Source: Clostridiales bacterium UBA4821 (GTDB lineage Bacteria > Bacillota > Clostridia > Acetivibrionales > UBA4821). Taken from it: a stretch of 30,515 bases of DNA. The stretch covers positions 1 to 30,515 of the forward strand of contig DHFP01000129.1 of NCBI GenBank assembly GCA_002402315.1, given 5' to 3'. The notes under the pieces were generated by a model. It ran no database searches. It was not told the DNA's origin and was given only the letters and a program-made list of their open reading frames with translations. The position numbers and the translations under genes were made by a program. This document shows positions 6,838 to 14,104 of the stretch, in pieces (positions within the stretch are counted from its first letter, which is position 1; each line of letters begins with the position of its first letter).

Positions 6838-8862
6838 TTACCTTCCCTGCATACCCAATCTGTTAATAATATGTTCAAAGCATTCATCCATAAGTGATAC
6901 GACCTTGCTTGCAGCATTATATGAATACTGGAACTTTATCATATTTGACATTTCTTCATCCATTGATACGCCGGATATAGCTGTTCTCCGGCTTTCAGCC
7001 GACTCCAGAAGCTTCTTCTGTCCGTCAACCACTCTTTCGGACTCACTGCCGGCATTTCCTAATGTTAGAATTATAGACCTGTAATAATCATCACCGTTTT
7101 GACTTTCTGACACATTCCCAAAGATACTATTATGTCTTAACTCTATTATTTCTTGCGCTAAAGCATTATCCCCTGTAGCTGGAGTTTTAGCAGCAGCAAT
7201 CCGGTCAAGCACTGAAAAAATCGGATTAAGCTTGATATTACCCATCTGCATGGAAAAGTCGTTGTCTTCTTTTATAAAAAAGTCTTCTCCCGGATCTCCG
7301 TATATGTCTACACCTGTCTTATGCAAACTGTTTACTTCCCTTGCAATTATATTAATCAAGGCATTTAAGCGCCTCTTTATATCAGGTATGACATCATTTG
7401 AAGCTGGAATGGTACTCATCTTCTGGTTTACATCCGAATTTACGTCTAAACCCAGGCTATCATAGTCTACAGCTGATAAATCGTATACCTTTCCTCCCGT
7501 ACTATCGGCCATATCCTGCCAGCCTGCATCAGGCTGGAACCCTGCAGCAGCTCCATCAGTATCATCAGTAGCAATAAAAGTAGTCATTCCAAGCTGATTC
7601 AAGTTATCTATCTGTGTATCAAGTACGGCGCCGGCATCGGCATTCTGGTCGGTAAAAGCTACCAGGTACCTATTGGCTTCGTTTCTGTATGTAATAGTAC
7701 TTTGCAGATGGGTTACCAGGCTATCAAAGTCTGCATTGGCACTGCCCCCTATAACCGGGTCAGCAGCAATAGCAGCTTCAAAGCTTGCTCTGTCAGTAAA
7801 CTGCTGAGGCACGTCTGAACCTGTCGTACCTCCGTAAGTAACTAAATTCAGCCTATAATCTATGCCTTTGTTTTCCAATCTGTCAATAAACTGGCTGATA
7901 TTGGCCTGAAGACTTGCCAAATCAGCAACATTGGACAAATCAACAGCAATGGTGATATCTGACTTAACATTGGGGCTGCCGTTGGAAACACTGTCAATAG
8001 TTCCTATTACTGATTCTCCTCTGGCTTCCAGAATGCCTTTTAGAATTCCACTTCTAACTTCTACCAATTTATCTGTAGCTTTCCATCTCGGTGCAACATA
8101 CAAACTGCCCAGCGTATTTTCTCCGGCATAGATTTTACTGACATCCCCACGTGACACAAGGAAGTGCCCTGCTATGTCGATATCAACCATGGAGTCCTGT
8201 TTCTCATTAACACTTATATTTACCAGCTTTGATAACCTATCTATGTAAACAGCACGCTCATCTCTGAAGTCATTGGCAAAATCTCCGCTGTTTTCCGACT
8301 TTAGTATTTTTATATTAAGATCCGCAATATTGCTTGCCAGGGAATTAATCTCGTCTATTCTTACCTTGATTTCCGAATCCAGATCATCCTGGAGTTTGTT
8401 CAACTGTTCTCCTATGTGGTTTGCCTGGTCAACAAATGCACTTGCCCTTTGCCTCACTAGCGCCCTGACCGTCAGGCTTTCCGGAGATTTCGAAAGCTCA
8501 TGCCAGCTGTCCCAAAATTGATTCAGTACACTTTGAAGTCCATCTGTCATAGGTTCGCCAAGAATTGACTCTATATCATTTACGGTCTTGAGCCTGGTTT
8601 CCTGATATCCCAAAAGCTCGTTCTCAGCCCTGTAAACATTATCCAGGAAAGTATTTCTGATCTGCCTTATCTGTTCTATGGTAACACCTAATCCCTGGGG
8701 GAACTTTCCGGAATAATCAGGTGTCGCAGAAGCAAGTATGGCCTGCTGTCTGGAAAATCCAGCCGTATTAACGTTTGATATATTATGACCTGTAACATAA
8801 AGGGCCCTCTCACTTGCAAAAAGGCCCGACCTGGCAATTTCATAGCTTGCAAACCCAGACAT
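6838..8862 (-). CDS. flgK: FlgK-family hook-associated protein, copy 2, with an inserted von Willebrand factor A-like domain
   Basis: A 674-residue FlgK paralogue. Residues 1-295 and about 485-674 are FlgK-like: EIARSGLFASERALYVTGHN at 8-27, NVNTAGFSRQ at 30-39, and SGVSMDEEMSNMIKFQYSYN near the end. Between them, about 299-474 looks like a vWA domain. It has the first strand SDITIAVDLSNV with a MIDAS-like D308-x-S310 (third position Val312 instead of Ser), a candidate MIDAS Thr356, and the later strand LVAFTDQNADAG with Asp405. ADSTGGKVYDLS follows at 452-463, a sequence typical of the vWA end. This insert would face outward in the hook-filament junction and could bind a ligand or metal. The start follows the flgN stop by 12 nt. 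Confidence 0.9.
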   Translation of the reverse strand: MSGFASYEIARSGLFASERALYVTGHNISNVNTAGFSRQQAILASATPDYSGKFPQGLGVTIEQIRQIRNTFLDNVYRAENELLGYQETRLKTVNDIESILGEPMTDGLQSVLNQFWDSWHELSKSPESLTVRALVRQRASAFVDQANHIGEQLNKLQDDLDSEIKVRIDEINSLASNIADLNIKILKSENSGDFANDFRDERAVYIDRLSKLVNISVNEKQDSMVDIDIAGHFLVSRGDVSKIYAGENTLGSLYVAPRWKATDKLVEVRSGILKGILEARGESVIGTIDSVSNGSPNVKSDITIAVDLSNVADLASLQANISQFIDRLENKGIDYRLNLVTYGGTTGSDVPQQFTDRASFEAAIAADPVIGGSANADFDSLVTHLQSTITYRNEANRYLVAFTDQNADAGAVLDTQIDNLNQLGMTTFIATDDTDGAAAGFQPDAGWQDMADSTGGKVYDLSAVDYDSLGLDVNSDVNQKMSTIPASNDVIPDIKRRLNALINIIAREVNSLHKTGVDIYGDPGEDFFIKEDNDFSMQMGNIKLNPIFSVLDRIAAAKTPATGDNALAQEIIELRHNSIFGNVSESQNGDDYYRSIILTLGNAGSESERVVDGQKKLLESAESRRTAISGVSMDEEMSNMIKFQYSYNAASKVVSLMDECFEHIINRLGMQGR

Positions 8863-8874
8863 AACACCACACCT

Positions 8875-9375
8875 TTACAGCTTCATATCGAAGCGATTCT
8901 TTCTTGCTTTCTGTGAAGTTTCGCCCTTTTGGCCATAGTTGTTGCTGACAACATCCGCATTTGACATCAGGTTAAGTGAGAACTCTATAAACTCAAGGGA
9001 ATTTTTTATGAGCTTTGAGTTAAGTTGATTCACATGGGTCAATTCATTAACCAGATTGTTCATATTATTCTGGTATGCTTCTAATTTTTTGTTTTGCTCC
9101 TTATTTGCATGCTTCTTTATCTCCGAGATATTCAGGCTTTGAGTGTCGGATTGAACTTCCTTTGAAAGCTGGATGATAATCTCTTCTCTCTGTTTGTCTA
9201 TTCTGGATATCTGCAAAACAAGAGCCTGTTCCAATTTCACAACATTATCAAGCTCAGAAACCTTACCTTCTACAATTATATTTGTTTTGTCTTTTGAGAT
9301 TCTATGAATATTCTCGTAGACCCTATATTCATGTTCAAGTATCTCTATCAGCTTATCTATCAACTCTTGTTTCAA
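8875..9375 (-). CDS. flgN: FlgN-type flagellar export chaperone (TTG start)
   Basis: A 166-residue, almost entirely helical and charged protein with coiled-coil character, starting MKQELIDKLIEILEHEYRVY. It fits the FlgN family, cytoplasmic chaperones that escort FlgK and FlgL to the export gate. It lies directly upstream of two flgK genes and between them and flgM, the normal place for flgN. The only in-frame start near the N-terminus is TTG at 9373-9375, with GGGTGGGA upstream as a modest ribosome-binding site. The weak start could keep its level low. Sequence identity in this family is poor, so the call rests on position, length and helix content. Confidence 0.85.
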   Translation of the reverse strand: MKQELIDKLIEILEHEYRVYENIHRISKDKTNIIVEGKVSELDNVVKLEQALVLQISRIDKQREEIIIQLSKEVQSDTQSLNISEIKKHANKEQNKKLEAYQNNMNNLVNELTHVNQLNSKLIKNSLEFIEFSLNLMSNADVVSNNYGQKGETSQKARKNRFDMKL

Positions 9376-9462
9376 CTTCTATCCCACCCTTCCGGCTATA
9401 CATTACCCACATCATTGGTATTTAATTGGTAATAACTCAAATGTACTTATTTACTGCATTTT

Positions 9463-9568
9463 AAGCTCCCTCTCTATCTCTCCCTCACATCAAGGGAGAG
9501 TAAAAGTATTCCTCCGAAGCCTTTCTTTTCCTTCCCTTCGAAGTGAGGGGAAGATAGAAGGGGAGCTT
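9463..9568. repeat. Palindromic intergenic element (MITE-like), flgM-flgN gap
   Basis: A 106-bp element in the 260-bp gap between flgN and flgM. The ends are 26-bp inverted repeats (9463-9488 and 9543-9568) with 22 of 26 positions matching, starting AAGCTCCC. An inner perfect 8-bp stem CTCTCCCT/AGGGAGAG surrounds 9478-9500. The core AGTATTCCTCCGAAGC (9505-9520) recurs with one extra C at 28285-28301, next to a similar palindromic element in the ilvB-ilvN gap. It has no coding capacity. It is transcribed as part of the flgM-flgN message and may fold strongly. The rest of the gap is AT-rich and shows nothing else. Confidence 0.7.
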
Positions 9569-9635
9569 ATCACAATTTTCACTCCATATTAAGAGATTTG
9601 CGGGACACATATCCCGCAATCAATTTAAACAAATA

Positions 9636-9923
9636 TTAAAGTTTCCTGCCTAGAATGGAATCAATAACTTTATCTGCTACATCGCTGCCACTTACTTCAT
9701 ACTTATCGGCCTGCATTTTCTGCTTTATTTCTTCAACCTTATCCACTCTGATATCAGGCGCCTCTTTTGCAGCTTTAAGTGCCGCCTGGAAATCCTTGCC
9801 TTGGTCGGATATTGATATAACATCCTTCTTCGGAACTACGCCTGAAGTCTTATCAACCTTGGCCGTAGTTTTATTCTTATCGTAGATTCCCAATATCTGT
9901 GGTATTTGTCCCCATATCTTCAT
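9636..9923 (-). CDS. flgM: Anti-sigma-28 factor FlgM
   Basis: A 95-residue protein that holds sigma-D/sigma-28 inactive until the hook is finished and FlgM is exported. The C-terminal half carries the sigma-binding pattern: KKDVISISDQGKDFQAALKA, then RVDKVEEIKQKMQADKYEVS, then DVADKVIDSILG. The N-terminus is short and polar, as usual for FlgM. I take the ATG at 9921-9923, because GGGGTG just upstream acts as ribosome-binding site; a GTG three codons earlier lies inside it. A sigma-D promoter stands about 75 bp upstream, which would give the familiar autoregulation. Confidence 0.93.
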   Translation of the reverse strand: MKIWGQIPQILGIYDKNKTTAKVDKTSGVVPKKDVISISDQGKDFQAALKAAKEAPDIRVDKVEEIKQKMQADKYEVSGSDVADKVIDSILGRKL

Positions 9924-9998
9924 ATAAATCACCCCAAATATTTCACTTAACCAATCTATTCAAACTTTTTCTAAGTTCTTTCTGTTCTTCTATTATAT

Positions 9999-10024
9999 TT
10001 ATCGGATTTTAAATTTAAAATTTA
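9999..10024 (-). promoter_or_regulatory. Sigma-D (sigma-28) type promoter for the flgM operon
   Basis: On the minus strand TAAA (10021-10024), 14 nt and TCCGATAA (9999-10006) match the sigma-28 consensus TAAA-N14/15-GCCGATAA at all but one position. It sits in the 135-bp AT-rich gap between the yvyF-type gene and flgM. It would drive flgM-flgN-flgK-flgK-flgL and perhaps genes beyond. Confidence 0.8.
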
Positions 10025-10058
10025 ATACTTTTAAAAAATTTTTTTTAATATTATATTT

Positions 10059-10478
10059 CTATTCAGATCTAAGATACTTCATGCCTCCACCCTTAGTCTT
10101 TGAATCGTCATCATCACTTTTCTTGCCAGCTGAATTTGCAGTGCCTGCAACCCTGGACATATCTCTTTCCAGTTGTTTGGAACAGTTTTCACAAAACCGG
10201 CCGGTTTTTATAGATTTGCCGCAGCTTTCACATTCTAATACAAGGTTGGCTCCTTCCCTTACTTCCAGCCTGCCTTCCCTTAGAAACCTGGTTATCTTTT
10301 CAACACTAACCTCACATGCCTCCGAAACCTCTCTCATTGATGCGCCAGGTTGTTCCTTTAAATACTGCCTGACCTTTTGAAAATCTTCCTCATCTTTTTG
10401 TTTACAATGATCACAAATAGGCATTCCTCCCATATAGCCAAACATTCTACCACATCGCCTGCAATTTCTCGGTTCCAT
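10059..10478 (-). CDS. yvyF: YvyF-type flagellar operon zinc-ribbon protein (TIGR03826-like)
   Basis: A 139-residue protein of unknown precise function, found next to flgM and comF in many Firmicutes. It opens with CRRCGRMF and CDHC (residues about 6-25), a four-cysteine zinc ribbon. Next comes a helix-turn-helix-like segment, GASMREVSEACEVSVEKITR (about 45-64). A second ribbon follows with CESCGKSI and CENC (about 82-100) and a polar tail. No membrane segment is present. The ribosome-binding site is GGGGGAA. It lies 21 bp after comF, suggesting co-transcription with recD2-comF, while flgM downstream has its own promoter. Confidence 0.9.
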   Translation of the reverse strand: MEPRNCRRCGRMFGYMGGMPICDHCKQKDEEDFQKVRQYLKEQPGASMREVSEACEVSVEKITRFLREGRLEVREGANLVLECESCGKSIKTGRFCENCSKQLERDMSRVAGTANSAGKKSDDDDSKTKGGGMKYLRSE

Positions 10479-10499
10479 ATCAATTCCCCCTAAAATGGT

Positions 10500-11237
10500 T
10501 TAATCTGTGTCAATTATGCCGGTTGCCACCGTAACCACATAAACTTCTCCTGCCCCAGCTTGTACTAGAACCTTACTGCACTCATTTACAGTAGCACCTG
10601 TAGTTATTATATCGTCAACCAGTAGGACCTTCTTATCTCTGATTTCATAGTTATCCCTTACGCAAAATGCCCCTTTCACATTTATGCTCCGGCCTTTTTT
10701 ATCCAGTTTGGATTGACTCTCAGTTGGTTTTGATTTTACCAAATTGTTGATGGATAAAGGTATTAAAAAGTACTGAGCTATTTCCTTAGCTATCAACTCT
10801 GATTGGTTATACCCTCTTTCTTCTAACTTTGATAAATGCAAGGGTACACTTATTATTATATCAAATCCTACTTGATTTGTCATTTTCAACTTATCTATTA
10901 TAAATGAAGCAAATACTTTATATAGTTGTTTATTTCCCTTAAATTTATACTCTAATAATTTATCCCTTATTAATCCCGAATACTCACATGAACTAAAGAC
11001 GTTTGAATAATTTTTCTCTCCTGTACACTGCGGGCAAACCTTCCTGGTATCTGTCTTTAACTGTTTCCCACAATACTTGCACGCTTCCATATTAATAAGT
11101 GAAATTTTAGAAAGACATTCTTCACACAGCATATACCTCGGTTTAGGAATCCAGCTTATGATTTCAGAGCAGAACCCGCATCTCGGAGGGAAAAATAAAT
11201 TTAGAAAGGTTTCGGAAATCTTAGTAAGAGTAATCAT
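10500..11237 (-). CDS. comF: ComF family protein (phosphoribosyltransferase-like)
   Basis: A 245-residue cytoplasmic protein of the ComFC/amidophosphoribosyltransferase-like family, associated with DNA uptake and natural competence. The N-terminus has zinc-binding cysteines (CGFC, CEEC, CKYC, CPQC, residues about 19-78). The C-terminal PRPP-binding loop is seen in VLLVDDIITTGATVNEC. The gene overlaps the 3' end of recD2 by 17 bp, and its GGAGG ribosome-binding site lies inside recD2, so they are coupled. The comF-yvyF-flgM order is conserved in Bacillus. Whether the host is transformable cannot be told from here. Confidence 0.94.
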   Translation of the reverse strand: MITLTKISETFLNLFFPPRCGFCSEIISWIPKPRYMLCEECLSKISLINMEACKYCGKQLKTDTRKVCPQCTGEKNYSNVFSSCEYSGLIRDKLLEYKFKGNKQLYKVFASFIIDKLKMTNQVGFDIIISVPLHLSKLEERGYNQSELIAKEIAQYFLIPLSINNLVKSKPTESQSKLDKKGRSINVKGAFCVRDNYEIRDKKVLLVDDIITTGATVNECSKVLVQAGAGEVYVVTVATGIIDTD

Positions 11238-13470
11238 TATTAACCTCCGTCAGTAATATTGGGGAGAAGGAAGAACTCAACTTGTCCACTAACCCGGAAT
11301 ACCTTTTAACTTCTCTGAAATTATCAACCATAAATCTGGCATCGTCTTCTTTACCTACCAGGACAACCATTTCCTTTGCACGTGTTATTGCGGTATACAG
11401 CAGGTTTCTGGTTGTCAGCATAGGTAGTTCTCTCATTACAGGCATTATAATAGCAGGAAATTCACTGCCCTGACTTTTATGAACAGTAACAGCATACGCT
11501 AACTCCATCTCATCGAAAATATCAGCTGAATATTCAACTTCTCTGTCATCATAAAGGACAATAATTATTCCACTTTCCTCATCAATCTCTGTTATTCTTC
11601 CTATATCCCCGTTAAATACCCCAAAACCACACTCACCATAAGCCCCTTTTCTCTTCCAGGCCAAATCATAATTGTTTTTTATCTGCATAACCTTATCACC
11701 CTTACGGAAAGTGGTATCTGCATAAACCTTCTCAGCCTTGGAATCAGACCGGGGATTTAATACTTTTTGAAGTTCATTGTTTAGATTATTTACCCCTATG
11801 AGCCCCTTCCTTGTAGGAGATAGTACCTGTATATCCTTGATAGGATCATAACCCTTATGTTTAGTCAACCTTTCACTGCAAATGGATACTATCTTTTTTA
11901 AACTATCTGTATAGTTTCGGCTTCTTGATAAGAAAAAACCTCCCTCAGAATTATTAAATACCGGATATTCTCCTTTATTAATCTTATGTGCGTTCACAAC
12001 AATCATGCTTCTACTTGATTGTCTGAATATTTCGGTCAGTCTTACTGTTCTTATTACCCCACTTGCAATAATATCTTTAAGCACGTTTCCGGGCCCAACA
12101 GCCGGAAGCTGGTCTGCATCTCCAACCATAATTAACCTTGTGCCGCTAACAATAGATTTAAGAAGATGGTTCATCAATATAATGTCTACCATGGAAGTTT
12201 CATCAATTATTACTACATCCTCGTTCAGCACCGGCGCATTCCGGCTTATTGAGAGAATATCTACATCATCATCTTCTCTCCGGCCTAATTCCAGAAGCCT
12301 ATGGATTGTCTTCGCTTCCCTCCCTGTAGCATCAGAAAGCCTCTTTGCCGCTCTACCCGTAGGGGCAGCTAAAGCATAAGATAAATCCAACTTCTCAAGC
12401 AAGCGTACAATTGTATTGATTATTGTTGTTTTTCCTGTTCCAGGCCCTCCTGTTATGACAATTACTCCGTTTCTCAGGGATTCTACCACCGCATTCTGCT
12501 GTTCCTTAACCAAGCCGATTCCTTGCTCTGATTCTATATTAGATATATACTCCGAAAGGTTATCGACGGTTTCCTCAAAGTTTACCAGTGAAAGATCAAT
12601 AAGCTTTCTGGCTGCACTAGCCTCGGCTTGATTTAATGATCTCAGAAATACTTTTTGTAATTCCGGATTCCTATCTATTACAATCCTGCCACTGACAGCA
12701 AGAGAGATGACTATATCATGAACCAGACTGGAATTTACTCCTAATAAATCCGATACAAATTCGGTAATCTTGCTGATTGGTAAAAATGTGTGTCCATGTT
12801 GTATGGCAGCATTAGCAAGAATATAGGTTATACAGCTGGCAATTCTATTCTCCGAGGATGGATCTGCTCCTAGCGAAAGAGCTATTCTATCAGCCGTCTT
12901 AAATCCTATGCCGGGAATCTCATCTGCCAGTCTGTATGGGTTTTCTTTGACTATCCCAATCGCTCTATCTCCAAACTGTTTATAAATCCTGTTTACAAAC
13001 AATGGACTAATCCCATATTTCTGCAGGAAAGTTGAGACATCCCTCATCTGCCCGTATTCATTAAAAGCTTGTCCTATTGCAAGCGCTTTTTCCATGCTTA
13101 TACCTTTAATTTCTGCAAGTCTATGCGGCTGAGCATCCAGAATCTCAAAAGCCCGGTCCCCAAACCTGTCAATTATTTTTCTTGCTGTAGCTTCTCTTAC
13201 TCCCTTAATTATTCCTGAACCCAAAAACTTAATAATGGAATTTTCTGTTTTGGGCATCTGCCTTTCATACATCTCTGCTTTAAATTGCTGCCCGTAGCTG
13301 GGATGATTTACCCACTTACCCGTAACCCGTATGGTTTCACCCATACTTACACTAATCATGTGTCCTATAACCGTAGTCATATTTCCTTCATGGTTTATGT
13401 TGCATACGGTATATCCATTTATTTCATTTCTGAATATTATCTCTTCTACTTCACCTTGTATGGTAATCAT
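11221..13470 (-). CDS. recD2: RecD2-type ATP-dependent DNA helicase (SF1B)
   Basis: A 749-residue 5'-3' helicase of the RecD2/YrrC family, which acts without RecBC in DNA repair and fork maintenance. The N-terminal OB-like region begins MITIQGEVEEIIFRNE. Helix-hairpin-helix segments include LADEIPGIGFKTADRIALSL (about 181-200). Walker A is GGPGTGKTT (341-349), Walker B VVIIDE (419-424), motif III GDADQLPAVGPG (450-461), and late motifs AYAVTVHKSQGSEFP and LLYTAITRAKE. Length and domain order are normal. GGAGA lies 5 nt before the ATG. It heads a short recD2-comF-yvyF operon; a TATAAT at 13503-13508 on this strand may be its -10 box, without a convincing -35. Confidence 0.96.
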   Translation of the reverse strand: MITIQGEVEEIIFRNEINGYTVCNINHEGNMTTVIGHMISVSMGETIRVTGKWVNHPSYGQQFKAEMYERQMPKTENSIIKFLGSGIIKGVREATARKIIDRFGDRAFEILDAQPHRLAEIKGISMEKALAIGQAFNEYGQMRDVSTFLQKYGISPLFVNRIYKQFGDRAIGIVKENPYRLADEIPGIGFKTADRIALSLGADPSSENRIASCITYILANAAIQHGHTFLPISKITEFVSDLLGVNSSLVHDIVISLAVSGRIVIDRNPELQKVFLRSLNQAEASAARKLIDLSLVNFEETVDNLSEYISNIESEQGIGLVKEQQNAVVESLRNGVIVITGGPGTGKTTIINTIVRLLEKLDLSYALAAPTGRAAKRLSDATGREAKTIHRLLELGRREDDDVDILSISRNAPVLNEDVVIIDETSMVDIILMNHLLKSIVSGTRLIMVGDADQLPAVGPGNVLKDIIASGVIRTVRLTEIFRQSSRSMIVVNAHKINKGEYPVFNNSEGGFFLSRSRNYTDSLKKIVSICSERLTKHKGYDPIKDIQVLSPTRKGLIGVNNLNNELQKVLNPRSDSKAEKVYADTTFRKGDKVMQIKNNYDLAWKRKGAYGECGFGVFNGDIGRITEIDEESGIIIVLYDDREVEYSADIFDEMELAYAVTVHKSQGSEFPAIIMPVMRELPMLTTRNLLYTAITRAKEMVVLVGKEDDARFMVDNFREVKRYSGLVDKLSSSFSPILLTEVNNDYSY

Positions 13471-13616
13471 TCTTATCTCCGGTATTGTATTTTCTCTTCA
13501 TAATTATATAAAACTGTAACAAGAAAATCATTTTTTTTTGATATCTTCTTTAATTTGGCATATATTTATGATAAAATATATAATTAGAGGATAATAATTG
13601 TTTTTGCGATTTACTA

Positions 13617-13967
13617 TTAATCTTTTCTTATTACAATGTTTAATAGCTCGTGAGAGTCTTTACAATCAATAATTTTTAGGAATGAGTATTCCTTGGTTAA
13701 CCTTTTTAATATGTTCAGTGTTTGGTCGGTTGATCCCATATCAGCAATTATTATGTTGTTAAATAGTCCTTCATTTTTGTTATATATATTTTTAAATACT
13801 ATGGAACGAATAATTCCTTCGATGGTATCCTCTTGATTTTTAACTGCAATTAGTATGTACATATCTTTAATGTTTTTATTTACCAGCGCTATACTATTAA
13901 ATATATTGATTATTATTTCTATCAACCCATATATAGCTAATGTCCATACAATGATTTGAAATACCAT
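13617..13967 (-). CDS. Small membrane-anchored protein with a partial glycosyltransferase 2-like domain
   Basis: A 116-residue protein. Residues 4-27 form one hydrophobic helix. The rest resembles only the first half of a GT-A fold: MYILIAVKNQEDTIEGIIRS (36-55) for the first strand and helix, then NIIIADMGSTDQTLNIL (71-87), which echoes the family-2 DDGSTD motif. The metal-binding DxD, acceptor-site regions and any second half are absent, so glycosyl transfer is unlikely without a partner. It is AT-rich, with GAGGTGA about 10 nt before the ATG. It stands alone between recD2 and a divergent HD-GYP gene. I do not know its function. Confidence 0.65.
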   Translation of the reverse strand: MVFQIIVWTLAIYGLIEIIINIFNSIALVNKNIKDMYILIAVKNQEDTIEGIIRSIVFKNIYNKNEGLFNNIIIADMGSTDQTLNILKRLTKEYSFLKIIDCKDSHELLNIVIRKD

Positions 13968-14050
13968 AGCAACAACATCACCTCACTTTTCAAGGTATGC
14001 TTCTGTACTAAAATCTGTTACACTAGACAGATTAATTATATAAATACCGC

Positions 14051-14079
14051 ACTAAACGCTTTAGTTACTGCACTATAAT
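14051..14079 (+). promoter_or_regulatory. Possible promoter and palindromic operator before the HD-GYP gene
   Basis: A TATAAT box at 14074-14079 lies 25 bp before the HD-GYP ATG. The matching -35 position is weak and is covered by a perfect palindrome, ACTAAA-CGC-TTTAGT (14051-14065). A poor -35 with a palindrome over it would fit an activator or repressor site. This is suggestive only. Confidence 0.35.
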
Positions 14080-14104
14080 TACAAAGTCTGAATGGGGTGG
14101 ATAT

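Noticed and set aside
8688..8870. Minus-strand 60-codon frame overlapping the start of the second flgK
   Set aside because: It is out of frame with the clear FlgK N-terminus and uses no independent ribosome-binding site.
9463..9568. Palindromic element as an insertion sequence or CRISPR
   Set aside because: There is no transposase and no regular direct repeats with spacers; it is a single noncoding inverted structure.
12005..12379. Plus-strand 124-codon open frame opposite recD2
   Set aside because: It is an antisense shadow of a conserved helicase region (motifs around Walker B) with no ribosome-binding site.
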